This document shows positions 1 to 8,361 of a DNA stretch of 24,777 nt, one piece after another. The notes beneath the pieces were generated by a model. That model saw only the letters and a list, made by a program, of their open reading frames with translations, had not been told where the DNA came from and ran no database searches. This stretch comes from a virus. The translations under genes and the position numbers were made by a program. The first letter of the stretch is position 1; each line of letters begins with the position of its first letter. Location: positions 1 to 24,777 of IMG/VR virus record IMGVR_UViG_3300044237_000020. One strand, written 5' to 3'.

Positions 1-1290
1 TTTAATAGATCAAACTTTCAACAAGAAATATTTGAATTGTACCATGACCTTATAACATTTGGTACAGCAGCAATGTTTATTGAAGAAGATAATGATGACA
101 TAATTAAATTTTCAACAAGGCATATCAACGAAGTATTTATTGCAGAAAATGATAAAGGTAGAATAGATACTATTTATAGAAAATTTAAAATATCTGCTAG
201 AGCTGCAATACAAAAATTTGGAGACACAGTTTCTTCTGATGTGCAAACAAAAGCAAAAAAAGATCCATACGAAGAAATAGAAATACTACACGCAGTTTAT
301 CCAAGAGCAGATTTTAATCCTAACAAAAAAGATAAAGCTAATATGCCATTTGAATCTGTGTATATTGAATTTAAAAATGGTAATGAATTATCTGTATCTG
401 GATTTAGAGAGTTTCCTTTTGTTGTACCAAGATATTTAAAAGCATCAAATGAAATTTATGGAAGATCACCTGCAATGACAGCATTGCCAGATGTCAAGAT
501 GTTAAATGAAATGTCAAAGACAACTATTAAAGCTGCACAGAAACAAGTAGACCCACCACTATTAGTTCCTGATGATGGATTTTTATTACCAGTTAGAACT
601 GTACCAGGTGGATTAAATTTTTATAGATCAGGTACAAGAGATAGAATTGAACCATTAAACATTGGTGCAAACAATCCACTAGGTTTAAATATGGAAGAGC
701 AAAGAAGAGATAGTATTAGAGCTGTGTTCTATGTAAATCAATTAATGATGCAACAAGGTCCACAAATGACAGCAACAGAAGTCATACAAAGAAACGAAGA
801 GAAGATGAGATTACTAGGACCTGTATTAGGTAGATTACAATCTGAATTATTAAAACCATTAATTGATAGAGTGTTTGCAATATTACTTCGTAACAATATG
901 TTACCACCAGCTCCAGAGTTTTTATCAGGTAGAGATATAGAAATAGAATATGTTTCTCCACTTGCTAAAGCACAAAAATCTACAGAGCTACAATCCATTA
1001 TAAGAACAGTAGAAATATTAGGATCACTTGCAAATGTAGCACCAGTATTTGATTATATTAATTTTGATAACCTTGTAAAACACTTGGCAGACATTGTTGG
1101 TGTGCCACAAAAAATATTAAAATCACAAAGTGAAGTAAATGCAGAAAGACAACAAGCACAACAACAACAACAAGAAATGCAACAGATGCAACAACTACAA
1201 CAAGTTGCTAAAGCAGGAGGAGATGTAGCACCACTAGCAAAAGCATTGCCAGACGAAGCAAGAGCTGTAGCAAATGCTGATGTGGAATAG
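1..1290 (+). CDS. Portal (head-to-tail connector) protein, 5' end missing
   Basis: The reading frame is open from base 1, so the gene is truncated by the window edge; the TTG at 37 is internal, not a start. The visible 429 residues resemble the head-tail connector family of podoviruses (T7 gp8-like), the ring of subunits at the capsid vertex through which DNA is packaged and ejected. Typical of the family are the early segment with DLITFGTAAMFIEED, a GNELSVSGFREFPFVVPRY segment around residues 124-142, and the central helical region that follows. The C-terminus is glutamine-rich (QQAQQQQQEMQQMQQLQQ). Family members are about 500-560 residues, so roughly a fifth of the protein lies upstream, presumably next to the terminase. 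The next gene starts 1 base after the stop. Confidence 0.93.
   Translation, partial: FNRSNFQQEIFELYHDLITFGTAAMFIEEDNDDIIKFSTRHINEVFIAENDKGRIDTIYRKFKISARAAIQKFGDTVSSDVQTKAKKDPYEEIEILHAVYPRADFNPNKKDKANMPFESVYIEFKNGNELSVSGFREFPFVVPRYLKASNEIYGRSPAMTALPDVKMLNEMSKTTIKAAQKQVDPPLLVPDDGFLLPVRTVPGGLNFYRSGTRDRIEPLNIGANNPLGLNMEEQRRDSIRAVFYVNQLMMQQGPQMTATEVIQRNEEKMRLLGPVLGRLQSELLKPLIDRVFAILLRNNMLPPAPEFLSGRDIEIEYVSPLAKAQKSTELQSIIRTVEILGSLANVAPVFDYINFDNLVKHLADIVGVPQKILKSQSEVNAERQQAQQQQQEMQQMQQLQQVAKAGGDVAPLAKALPDEARAVANADVE
1150..1206 (+). repeat. CAA-rich low-complexity tract (poly-Gln) in the portal 3' end
   Basis: A run of CAA/ATG/CAG codons encodes the Gln/Met-rich tail of the portal protein. It is a simple sequence within the coding frame, so its length may vary among relatives. 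Confidence 0.7.
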
Positions 1291-1291
1291 T

Positions 1292-1528
1292 ATGGAAGAA
1301 AATAAACAATTAGAAAAATTAATAACAAAATTAAAAACAAATTATAAATACATATTCAATACAGACGAAGGCAAAGAAGTCTTAGCTGATCTTGAAAAAA
1401 GATGTCATTATCATTCTACCACTAATGTAAAAGGTGATAGTCATGAGAGTGCATACATGGAAGGACAACGCAGCGTTCTTCTATTTATTAAATCAATGCT
1501 GCAAAAGGAAAATGAAAAAGGTAAATAA
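1292..1528 (+). CDS. Bbp19-like small phage protein
   Basis: A 78-residue protein from the ATG at 1292, chosen because it lies 1 base after the portal stop; in-frame ATGs at 1274 and 1280 would overlap the portal. The pattern FNTDEGKEVLADLEKRC, followed by HESAYMEGQRSVLLFI, fits the Bbp19-like phage domain (named after Bordetella phage BPP-1), which occurs as a small ORF between portal and scaffold or capsid genes in many podoviruses. It is probably a virion or head-assembly protein, but its exact role is not visible here. The next gene follows after 2 bases. The family call is from memory. Confidence 0.72.
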   Translation: MEENKQLEKLITKLKTNYKYIFNTDEGKEVLADLEKRCHYHSTTNVKGDSHESAYMEGQRSVLLFIKSMLQKENEKGK

Positions 1529-1530
1529 CT

Positions 1531-2430
1531 ATGTCAAGCGAACAGATAACACAGGAAACTGTGCCTGTAGAACAAAAGACAACTACAGAAACAGAGACAC
1601 CTACACCAACTGCCACACAAGTTGCAGTTAAAGGAGCAGATACTCCTGCACCACAAACAACACAAACAACAACTCAATCAACTTGGAAAGATTCTATAAG
1701 TGAACAATATAGAAACGATCCAAATATTGAAAAGTTTACTGAAGCAGATGCTTTAGCAAAATCTTATATCAATGCAGTCAAAATGATTGGTCAAGATAAA
1801 CTTGTTATCCCAACTAATAATTCTACAGAAGAACATTGGGATGAGGTTTATACTAAACTTGGTAGACCAGAATCTGCTGATAAATATTCTTTAGATGCAA
1901 AATCTGAAGTAGTAAATTTAGATGAAAATGCAATAAAACAATTTGCAGAGCAATCACATAAGCTAGGTTTAAATAATAAACAAGCTCAAGGTATCTTAGA
2001 GTTTTATAAAAATAATATGGAAGGTACTGCACAACAATCAAAGATTGATACTGAAACTGCTCAAGCTCAAGCTGAACAACAGTTAAGACAAGAGTGGGGT
2101 AGAGACTTTGAAGGTAAAGTTAAACAAGCTGGTGCATTAGCAAAAGCTAATATTAATCCAGAAGTTTTAGATATGACTTTATCAAATGGTACAAGACTTG
2201 GAGATCATCCAGAGATTATAAAAGGTTTTGCAAAGATAGCAGGTATGATGCAAGAAGATAAAATTGTTGCAACAGAAAGCGAAAATGCACAATCGGTTAG
2301 TAATATTGAAGAAGAAATATCTTCTATTGTTAATGATAGAAGTAATCCATACTGGAATAAAGGTCATCCAGATCACGATAAAATGGTACAACAAGTCTAT
2401 ACATTAAGAGAAATGTTAAATGCCAAGTAA
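1531..2430 (+). CDS. Capsid scaffolding (assembly) protein
   Basis: A 299-residue acidic, mostly helical protein just upstream of the major capsid gene, where podoviruses carry the scaffold that templates the procapsid and then leaves. The first 50 residues are low-complexity Thr/Gln/Pro. The segment EEHWDEVYTKLGRPESADKY (about residues 96-115) is highly characteristic of marine podovirus scaffolds. The C-terminal part has NPYWNKGHPDHDKMVQQVY followed by a short helix, as expected for the capsid-binding tail. An AAAGG-type ribosome site precedes the ATG. Its last codons overlap the start of the next small gene by 11 bases. Confidence 0.88.
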   Translation: MSSEQITQETVPVEQKTTTETETPTPTATQVAVKGADTPAPQTTQTTTQSTWKDSISEQYRNDPNIEKFTEADALAKSYINAVKMIGQDKLVIPTNNSTEEHWDEVYTKLGRPESADKYSLDAKSEVVNLDENAIKQFAEQSHKLGLNNKQAQGILEFYKNNMEGTAQQSKIDTETAQAQAEQQLRQEWGRDFEGKVKQAGALAKANINPEVLDMTLSNGTRLGDHPEIIKGFAKIAGMMQEDKIVATESENAQSVSNIEEEISSIVNDRSNPYWNKGHPDHDKMVQQVYTLREMLNAK

Positions 2431-2590
2431 CAATCTAAACGATAAAGAAATTAGATTAGAAATATTGCGGTTGATTAAGGAGACAGGTTCTGAACAACAG
2501 AAAAATAATCCCTTGCCAACCGCAGATATTTATTATAAGTGGATAAATGGTAAGACAATTCGAAAGAACCTTATTGACAAAAAGGAATAG
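2420..2590 (+). CDS. Small uncharacterised protein, 56 aa
   Basis: The ATG at 2420 overlaps the scaffold stop by 11 bases and the frame runs 56 codons to TAG at 2588. The protein is charged, with a predicted helix (NDKEIRLEILRLIKETGSE) followed by IYYKWINGKT and a Lys-rich end. Its tight overlap and lack of rare features suggest it is translated by coupling with the scaffold. I do not recognise a family; a helix-turn-helix or capsid-assembly accessory role would be speculation. Confidence 0.62.
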   Translation: MPSNNLNDKEIRLEILRLIKETGSEQQKNNPLPTADIYYKWINGKTIRKNLIDKKE

Positions 2591-2603
2591 ACTCTAGTCT
2601 AAA
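2574..2603 (+). promoter_or_regulatory. Candidate sigma70-type promoter before the capsid gene
   Basis: A perfect TTGACA lies at 2574-2579 and a 4/6 match TCTAAA at 2598-2603, spacing 18. It is in the last codons of the 56-aa gene, about 85 bases upstream of the capsid ATG, in one of the few non-coding gaps of the late region. The placement is sensible for boosting the two genes before the terminator at 4058, but the -10 match is only moderate. Confidence 0.33.
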
Positions 2604-2689
2604 AGACTTAAAATCCAAGAGATGCCTACTATTATTTAGTGGAGAACCTTTCTGATTATTTTAACTAACAATAATATGGAGAGACAAAT
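2591..2689 (+). other. Leader region of the capsid gene
   Basis: A 99-base gap without an ORF. It contains a small perfect hairpin, AGTCT-AAA-AGACT (2596-2608), without a following T-run, and the GGAGAGA ribosome site of the capsid gene. It probably acts as a 5' leader. Confidence 0.4.
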
Positions 2690-3544
2690 ATGTCATCAAA
2701 TATAACTACAGCTTTTGTACAGCAGTATTCTGCTAATGTACAAATGCTATCTCAACAAATGGGATCGTTATTAAGAGACAAAGTCAGAGTTGAATCTGTG
2801 GTTGGAAAAAATGCTTTTTTTGACCAAGTTGGCTCAGTAACTGCTGTTGAAAAAACTAGCAGACATTCAGACACTCCACAAATAGACACACCTCATGCGA
2901 GAAGAAGAGTGTCTCTTGCGGATTATGAATTTGCTGATTTAATAGATCAACAAGACAAAGTTAGACTCTTAATAGATCCAACTTCATCTTATGCTCAAGC
3001 TGCTGCTATGGCAATGGGAAGAGCAATAGATGATGTGATCATAACTGCTGCACTTGGTACTGCGTACACAGGTGAAACAGGATCAACAAGTACATCAGCA
3101 CAATCAGCTATAGCTCATGGCTCTACTGGTTTAACGATTGCTAAATTAAGAACTGCAAAACAGACTTTTGATTTAGGTGATGTAGATCCTTCAATTCCTA
3201 GACACATAATCGTGTCTCCGAAGCAGATCACTGATCTTTTAGGAACAACTGAGGTTACAAGTTCTGACTTCAACACTGTCAAAGCATTGGCAAATGGTGA
3301 AGTAAACTCGTTCCTTGGTTTTAATTTCATTGTATCAAACAGACTTTCATTATCTAGCACAACTAGATCATGTATAGCTTTTGCACAAGATGGAATCGCT
3401 TTAGGTATTGGCAAAGATGTTAATGCTCGTATAGACGAAAGAAGTGATAAATCTTATGCTACTCAAGTGTACTACTGCATGAGCATTGGTGCAACTCGTA
3501 TGGAAGAAGCTAAAGTTCTTGAAGTACAATGTACAGAATCATAA
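2690..3544 (+). CDS. Major capsid protein
   Basis: A 284-residue protein starting MSSNITTAFVQQYSANVQML, with a GGAGAGA ribosome site 8-9 bases before the ATG. Composition and order (KVRVESVVGKNAFFDQVG, then DTPHARRRVSLADYEFADLI, then AAMAMGRAIDDVIITAALGT) match the small major capsid proteins of the BPP-1/marine podovirus type, which adopt the HK97 fold and form the icosahedral shell. Position after scaffold and before a strongly translated beta-rich protein agrees. The length is at the short end for HK97-fold capsids, and no N-terminal delta domain is apparent, consistent with a separate scaffold gene. Confidence 0.92.
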   Translation: MSSNITTAFVQQYSANVQMLSQQMGSLLRDKVRVESVVGKNAFFDQVGSVTAVEKTSRHSDTPQIDTPHARRRVSLADYEFADLIDQQDKVRLLIDPTSSYAQAAAMAMGRAIDDVIITAALGTAYTGETGSTSTSAQSAIAHGSTGLTIAKLRTAKQTFDLGDVDPSIPRHIIVSPKQITDLLGTTEVTSSDFNTVKALANGEVNSFLGFNFIVSNRLSLSSTTRSCIAFAQDGIALGIGKDVNARIDERSDKSYATQVYYCMSIGATRMEEAKVLEVQCTES

Positions 3545-3551
3545 TAGTAAT

Positions 3552-3558
3552 AGGAGGA
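3552..3558 (+). promoter_or_regulatory. Consensus ribosome binding site AGGAGGA
   Basis: A full-strength Shine-Dalgarno sequence 7 bases before the ATG at 3566, one of only two of this strength in the window. It implies very high expression of the decoration protein candidate. Confidence 0.8.
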
Positions 3559-3565
3559 TATAATT

Positions 3566-4045
3566 ATGACAACTAAAAATACAGACCTGGTATCAAACTT
3601 CGAAGCGACTCCACCAGTTCTTAATAATGCTGCTGAATTAGCAGGTGTTGTTAGAACTGCACATGGATCGGTAGAACTTGCTGCTGGTGATAGTACAGAT
3701 AACGACATTGTTATGTTAGCACCTATTCCTAGTAATGCTGCTGTGCCACAATTATTTATTGGCTCAGACACATTCGGTGGTTCGTGTACATTCAATGTTG
3801 GTATATACAAAACTGATGGTACAGTTAAAGACGAAGATGCTTTTGCTACTTCAGTAGCTGATGCTGCTGGAATGACAGATGTTCGTTTTGAAGCTGCTGA
3901 CTTGAACACTGGTTCTCAAAAACTTTGGGAATTAGCTGGTGATAGTACAGATCCTGGTGGATATTACTATATTGCGATTACTTTTGACGCAACTGGTGGT
4001 ACTGCTGGAACATTAAACTGGAACATTAATTATGTAGTTAATTAA
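3566..4045 (+). CDS. Probable capsid decoration/cement or head fibre protein
   Basis: A 159-residue protein rich in Ala, Gly, Thr and Asp with alternating beta-type segments, no membrane segment and no cysteine pair. It sits directly after the major capsid gene, has the best ribosome site in the region and is the last gene before a strong terminator. This placement and inferred abundance are those of a cement or decoration protein; in BPP-1-like phages a jelly-roll cement protein is encoded near the capsid gene. The fragment DPGGYYYIAITFDATGG is typical of an outer beta-sheet. The role is inferred from context; I could not assign a family. Confidence 0.62.
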   Translation: MTTKNTDLVSNFEATPPVLNNAAELAGVVRTAHGSVELAAGDSTDNDIVMLAPIPSNAAVPQLFIGSDTFGGSCTFNVGIYKTDGTVKDEDAFATSVADAAGMTDVRFEAADLNTGSQKLWELAGDSTDPGGYYYIAITFDATGGTAGTLNWNINYVVN

Positions 4046-4057
4046 TAACTAGATATT

Positions 4058-4083
4058 AGGTGGGGAGTAATCCCCACCTTTTT
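4058..4083 (+). terminator. Rho-independent terminator after the capsid genes
   Basis: A 9-bp perfect stem (AGGTGGGGA/TCCCCACCT) closes on a GTAA loop, which is a GNRA tetraloop in RNA, and is followed by a T-run at 4079-4083. It lies 12 bases after the decoration gene stop, in the same place as the T7 late terminator after gene 10. Partial read-through must occur if the tail genes have no promoter of their own. Confidence 0.92.
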
Positions 4084-4284
4084 ATGAAAAAGATTCAAGA
4101 TTTAAAAACTGTACTACATTTTAAAAAAAATAATTATGTGTACAGATATGTTTTGGTAGACAGATTTAAACATACTTCTAAGTATCATTATGGATTTGAT
4201 GCCAAAGAAGAGAGAACAGAAGAAGAAATTTTTGCTTTAGAAAAAGATAGACATATAAGGCGAAAATATATAATAAGGAAATAG
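4084..4284 (+). CDS. Small basic protein with VYRYxLVD motif, 66 aa
   Basis: ATG at 4084 directly follows the terminator T-run; an in-frame GTG at 4060 is inside the terminator stem and is rejected as a start. The protein has LHF...YVYRYVLVD at residues 11-26 and an acidic then basic C-terminal helix (EERTEEEIFALEKDRHIRRKY). The same LHF/IHF and VYRYxLVD pattern occurs in the 72-aa protein at 21583, so the two look like diverged paralogues. No Shine-Dalgarno sequence is accessible: the purine-rich bases upstream are in the hairpin. Function unknown. Confidence 0.7.
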   Translation: MKKIQDLKTVLHFKKNNYVYRYVLVDRFKHTSKYHYGFDAKEERTEEEIFALEKDRHIRRKYIIRK

Positions 4285-4285
4285 T

Positions 4286-4867
4286 ATGGCATCAGTAGTA
4301 GACATTTGTAATGGAGCATTAAATCAACTAGGTGCAACAACTATCCTTTCATTAACAGAAGATTCAAAAAATGCTAGACTTTGCAACTCAAGATATACTC
4401 AAGTAAGAGATGCAGTATTCAGATCACATCCTTGGAACTGCTTACAAAAAAGAGTTGAACTAGCAGCAGACACTACAGCTCCTGCATGGGGTTTTAGTTA
4501 TGCTTATACATTACCAGCAGATTGTTTAAGGTTGCTTAGAATATTAGATTATGATTCAAACTACAAAGTAGAAGGTAGAAAGATATTAAGTAATACATCA
4601 AGTATGAAAATATTATACATTGGAAGAATAACAGATCCCAATGAATATGATGAATCATTAAGAGAAACTTTATCTGCTGCTTTAGGTGCAGACATTGCTT
4701 TTGCAGTTACATCAAATAATCAAACAGCTTCTAATATGTACAATTTATTTCAAGATAAATTAAAAGATGCTAGATTTATAGATTCAACTGAAGGTCAAAA
4801 TATAGATCAAGACCTAGGCATGTCAGATCAAATAGATGCAGGTACATTTATAAACTCAAGGTTTTAA
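4286..4867 (+). CDS. Tail adaptor protein (tail tubular protein A, T7 gp11-like)
   Basis: A 193-residue protein that joins the portal to the tail nozzle in short-tailed phages. The family pattern is clear: N-terminal VDICNGALNQLGA, the NARLCNSRYTQVRDAVFRSH segment followed by PWNC at 29-52, and YTLPADCLRLLRI at 74-86. About 190-200 residues is the usual length. The ribosome site AAGGA lies before the ATG, 1 base after the previous stop; the nozzle gene follows after 3 bases, the standard order. Confidence 0.92.
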   Translation: MASVVDICNGALNQLGATTILSLTEDSKNARLCNSRYTQVRDAVFRSHPWNCLQKRVELAADTTAPAWGFSYAYTLPADCLRLLRILDYDSNYKVEGRKILSNTSSMKILYIGRITDPNEYDESLRETLSAALGADIAFAVTSNNQTASNMYNLFQDKLKDARFIDSTEGQNIDQDLGMSDQIDAGTFINSRF

Positions 4868-4870
4868 TAA

Positions 4871-7435
4871 ATGGCTAGGGTAGCTGTAGAACTAACAAAC
4901 TTTACTGGTGGCGAACTATCACCAAGATTAGATGGAAGAACTGATCTAACTAAATACGCATCAGGTTGCTCAACTTTAGAAAATTTAGTGGTATATCCAC
5001 ATGGGTCAGCAGCTCGTAGACCAGGATCTACATTCGTAGCAGAGGTAGCTGATAGCGATAACAAAACAAGATTAATTCCTTTTGAATTTTCAACAACACA
5101 AACTTATATGCTTGAGTTCTCAAACTTAAAAATGAGAGTGTATAAAGATAGTGGTGCTGTGTTAGAAGGAGACAAAACTATATCTGGAATTACTGCTGCG
5201 AATCCTGCTGTCGTAACTGCTACATCACATGGTTATGAAAATGGTGATGAAGTATTGATTAGTGGTGTTTCTGGTATGACACAAGTTAATGGTAAAAGAT
5301 TTTTAGTTGCAGACAAAACAACAAACACATTTGAACTACAAGATAAAGATGGAGTTGATATAAATAGTTCTGCATTTACTGCTTATAGTTCTGGTGGTGT
5401 AGCTAATAAAGTTTTTGAAATAACAACACCTTATACTACTGCACAACTTTTTGATTTAAAATTTGCACAGAGTGCTGATGTTATGTACATCACTCATCCT
5501 GCACATGAAGTAGAAAAACTATCTCGTACTGCTCATACTACTTGGACATTAACAGATGTAGATTTTACTAAAGGACCAATGCAAGATGCCAACACAACTG
5601 ACACAACTTTAAATCCAGGTCAATCAGCAGTAGGTACAGGTATAGCTTTAGTTGCTTCTGCGGTTACCGGTATTAATGGTGGATCAGGTTTTCAATCAAC
5701 AGATGTTGGAAGATTTGTTTATTTAAGTGCAGGTTATGCAAAGATAACTGGAGTAACAGATACAACTAATGCAACCATTACAATTATTACAGCTTTAGAT
5801 AGTGCTAGTGCTACAGCTAACTGGCAACTAGGAGCTTTCTCTGACACTACAGGTCATCCTTCTTGCGTAACTTTTTTTGAACAAAGATTAGTTTTTGCAG
5901 GAACAACTGATCAACCACAAACAATATTCTTTTCAAAGTCTGGTGATTACGAAAACATGGATGCAAACATTGGTGGTACTATAGCTGATGATGATGCAAT
6001 CATTTATACAATCGCATCTAACCAAGTTAATGCTATTAGATTTATGACAGCAACTAGAACTTTAATTATTGGTACAGCAGGTGGTGAGTTTACTGTATCA
6101 GGAGGTGGTACTGATAGTGCTGTTACACCTACAAACATATTAATTAAAAAACAATCTAACCATGGTGCAGCTAATGTAGATGCTATAGCTGTAGGTAATG
6201 CAACATTATTTTTACAAAGAGCAAAAAGAAAAATTAGAGAACTAGCATATAACTTTGATGTAGATGGTTACATTGCACCTGATATGACTATCCTTGCTGA
6301 ACACATTAGTGAAGGTGGTTTAACACAGATTGCATATCAACAAGAACCAAATCAAATTGTTTATGGAGTTAGAGGTGATGGTGAGTTGGTAGGATTAACT
6401 TATCAAAGAGAACAACAAGTAACTGCTTGGCACAGACATATTTTTGGTGGTAGATTTGGTAATGCAACAATTACAGTTACTGATTATGCAAACATAGCAA
6501 ATGGTACAAGAATAGTTTTAACAAAAGCAGATGGCACAACTACAACTTTTACTTCTGCTACATCTTCTACAACTGGTAAGTTTCATACAACAACAAGTAA
6601 CAACCAAAGTGCAACAAATTTAAAAACATTAATAGATGCTGACTCTGATTTTACAGCAACAGTTAGTAGTAATGTAGTTACGATTACAGAAACATCACCA
6701 TTGTCTACAGGATTTTTAACTGTTACATCTTTAGATGATTCTACTAGATTAGCTAAAACCAATGAAGGTAAAGCAGTATGTGAAAGTGTTGCAGTTATTC
6801 CAACTGACGATACTGAATATCAAGTTTATGTAATTGTTAAAAGAACAATCAATGGTGCAACTAGAAGATTTGTAGAAATATTAAATGTATTTGATTTTGA
6901 TGAAACAGATAATACATCATTTAATTTTTTAGATAGTGCATTAAGTTATAGTGGTAGTGCTGCTACAACAATATCAGGACTAGATCACCTTGAAGGACAA
7001 ACAGTTTCTATATTAGCAGATGGTGCAACGCACCCAGATAAAACTGTTAGCTCTGGTAGTGTAACTTTAGATCGTTCTTCAACCAATGTTAAAATAGGTT
7101 TAGCTTATACATCTTTACTACAAACTATGAGATTAAATGCTGGTTCACAGAATGGTACATCACAAGGTAAGACAAAAAGAATATATGATATAACAGTTAG
7201 AATGTTTGAAACAATAGGTGTAGAAGTAGGACCTGATCTTTCAAACATGGAAAGAATACCATTTAGAAGTTCTGCTGATTTAATGGATGAAGGTATACCA
7301 CCATTTACAGGAGACAAAGAGGTAGAGTTTAGAGGAAACTATGAAACAGATGGTTTTATTTATGTTAGGCAAAGACAACCTTTACCTTTTACAATTTTAT
7401 CGTTATACCCAAGATTACAGACAAATGATGGATAA
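4871..7435 (+). CDS. Tail nozzle protein (tail tubular protein B, T7 gp12-like)
   Basis: An 854-residue protein forming the distal tail tube of podoviruses. Diagnostic segments are the N-terminal NFTGGELSPRLDGRTDLTKY and HGSAARRPGSTF (44-55), FFEQRLVFAGT near 334-344, WHRHIFGG near 520 and the VKRTINGATRRFVEIL segment near 656. Residues about 104-182 (VVTATSHGYENGDEVLISGV, AYSSGG) form the beta-rich insertion common in nozzles, resembling the FCCH-like domain. Residues about 529-633 (ATITVTDYANIANGTRIVLT, DADSDFTATVSSNVVTIT) look like an extra beta domain inserted between WHRHIFGG and KAVCESVAVIP, which are usually nearly adjacent. The next gene overlaps its end by 11 bases. Confidence 0.93.
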   Translation: MARVAVELTNFTGGELSPRLDGRTDLTKYASGCSTLENLVVYPHGSAARRPGSTFVAEVADSDNKTRLIPFEFSTTQTYMLEFSNLKMRVYKDSGAVLEGDKTISGITAANPAVVTATSHGYENGDEVLISGVSGMTQVNGKRFLVADKTTNTFELQDKDGVDINSSAFTAYSSGGVANKVFEITTPYTTAQLFDLKFAQSADVMYITHPAHEVEKLSRTAHTTWTLTDVDFTKGPMQDANTTDTTLNPGQSAVGTGIALVASAVTGINGGSGFQSTDVGRFVYLSAGYAKITGVTDTTNATITIITALDSASATANWQLGAFSDTTGHPSCVTFFEQRLVFAGTTDQPQTIFFSKSGDYENMDANIGGTIADDDAIIYTIASNQVNAIRFMTATRTLIIGTAGGEFTVSGGGTDSAVTPTNILIKKQSNHGAANVDAIAVGNATLFLQRAKRKIRELAYNFDVDGYIAPDMTILAEHISEGGLTQIAYQQEPNQIVYGVRGDGELVGLTYQREQQVTAWHRHIFGGRFGNATITVTDYANIANGTRIVLTKADGTTTTFTSATSSTTGKFHTTTSNNQSATNLKTLIDADSDFTATVSSNVVTITETSPLSTGFLTVTSLDDSTRLAKTNEGKAVCESVAVIPTDDTEYQVYVIVKRTINGATRRFVEILNVFDFDETDNTSFNFLDSALSYSGSAATTISGLDHLEGQTVSILADGATHPDKTVSSGSVTLDRSSTNVKIGLAYTSLLQTMRLNAGSQNGTSQGKTKRIYDITVRMFETIGVEVGPDLSNMERIPFRSSADLMDEGIPPFTGDKEVEFRGNYETDGFIYVRQRQPLPFTILSLYPRLQTNDG

Positions 7436-7880
7436 TATGCTATATATAGTACCTTACACTGCTGAACATGGAAGATTTATACTATCATGCCAAATGAATC
7501 ATAAACTTATGGATAAGGATGCACAGTTTGATGGAGATGCTATGAACCTTGTGCAAGACCACTTAGCTTTTACAGGTATGGTTGATAACAAACCAATCTT
7601 TGCTGCTGGTATGAAAATGATTTGGGGTCAAGTTGCAGAAGGTTGGGTCATTGCAACACAAGATGTTTGGGATCATCCTATTGCAGTAGCGAAAGCAATT
7701 AAAAAAGATTTTGCCAAGGTTGCAAAAAAATATAATATTAAAAGAGTTCAAACTGCTGTAAGAACAGACTTTGACAAAGGTATAAGATTTGCAGAATGGT
7801 TAGGATTAAAGAACGAGGGATTAATGAAACACTATGGGTTTGATGGTTCAGACCAATACAGATATGCGAGGATATTTTAA
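7425..7880 (+). CDS. Internal virion protein A-like (T7 gp13-like, GNAT-like fold)
   Basis: A 151-residue protein; the ATGs at 7425, 7428 and 7437 are all possible starts and none has a strong ribosome site, while an upstream in-frame ATG at 7341 lies deep inside the nozzle gene and is less likely. It resembles the acetyltransferase-like gp13 group, with GMVDNKPIFAAGMKMIWGQV in the centre, then a helix, VQTAVRTDFDKGIRFAEWLG and the final YARIF strand. In T7 the cognate protein is needed for head morphogenesis and is ejected or lost during maturation. Whether this protein has any acetyltransferase activity cannot be told. Its stop overlaps the next start (TAATG). Confidence 0.75.
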   Translation: MMDNMLYIVPYTAEHGRFILSCQMNHKLMDKDAQFDGDAMNLVQDHLAFTGMVDNKPIFAAGMKMIWGQVAEGWVIATQDVWDHPIAVAKAIKKDFAKVAKKYNIKRVQTAVRTDFDKGIRFAEWLGLKNEGLMKHYGFDGSDQYRYARIF

Positions 7881-8359
7881 TGGGATTTTTAGCAGCAGCA
7901 GCACCAGCATTAACAACAGCAGCACCTTATATATCCGCAGGAACAGCAATAGTAGCTGGTAGACAAGCAAGTACAGTTGGAGCATACAATAAAGCAATAG
8001 CTGATAGAAATTTTAGAGTTAAAGTACAAGAAGCTGAAAGAATACAACAACAAAAAGAATTTGATCTTGCTAGATTTGATCAAAAATTTGCACAGTTACA
8101 AGGTCAAACAAAAACTGCTGTACTAACTTCTGGTGCAGAACTTTCTAATTCTGGCTTAAGAATTTTAAAATTTAATGCTGAACAAGCAGAAATAGAAAAA
8201 GATATTATTGATTACAATTCTAAAGTTGCAGAATCAAGAAAATTAGAAGAAGCAAACTTTGCTCGTATGTCAGGTGAACTTGCTAGACAACAAGCTAAAG
8301 CAACAGAGTTTGGGTATTATGCTCAAGCAGGAACAAGTTTATTAAAAGCGTTTGGATAA
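7880..8359 (+). CDS. Internal virion protein B-like (T7 gp14-like)
   Basis: A 159-residue protein with a hydrophobic, small-residue N-terminus (MGFLAAAAPALTTAAPYISA) followed by long charged helices rich in Gln, Glu, Arg and Lys. This matches gp14-type internal core proteins, which are ejected first and insert in the outer membrane to extend the tail through the cell envelope. The call rests on position between the gp13-like and two larger helical proteins, on length (T7 gp14 is 196 residues) and on the N-terminal hydrophobic segment. TAATG coupling to the gene before; 2 bases to the next. Confidence 0.72.
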   Translation: MGFLAAAAPALTTAAPYISAGTAIVAGRQASTVGAYNKAIADRNFRVKVQEAERIQQQKEFDLARFDQKFAQLQGQTKTAVLTSGAELSNSGLRILKFNAEQAEIEKDIIDYNSKVAESRKLEEANFARMSGELARQQAKATEFGYYAQAGTSLLKAFG

Positions 8360-8361
8360 TT

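Noticed and set aside
3472-3909. 145-codon minus-strand frame opposite the capsid and decoration genes
   Set aside because: A shadow of Ala/Thr-rich coding sequence; no ribosome site and no neighbouring minus-strand gene.
4060-4083. GTG start adding eight residues to the 66-aa protein
   Set aside because: These codons are the terminator hairpin and T-run.
4993-5001. DnaA-box-like ATATCCACA
   Set aside because: One mismatch to the TTATNCACA consensus, isolated and inside the nozzle gene; two such hits in 24 kb are not a cluster.
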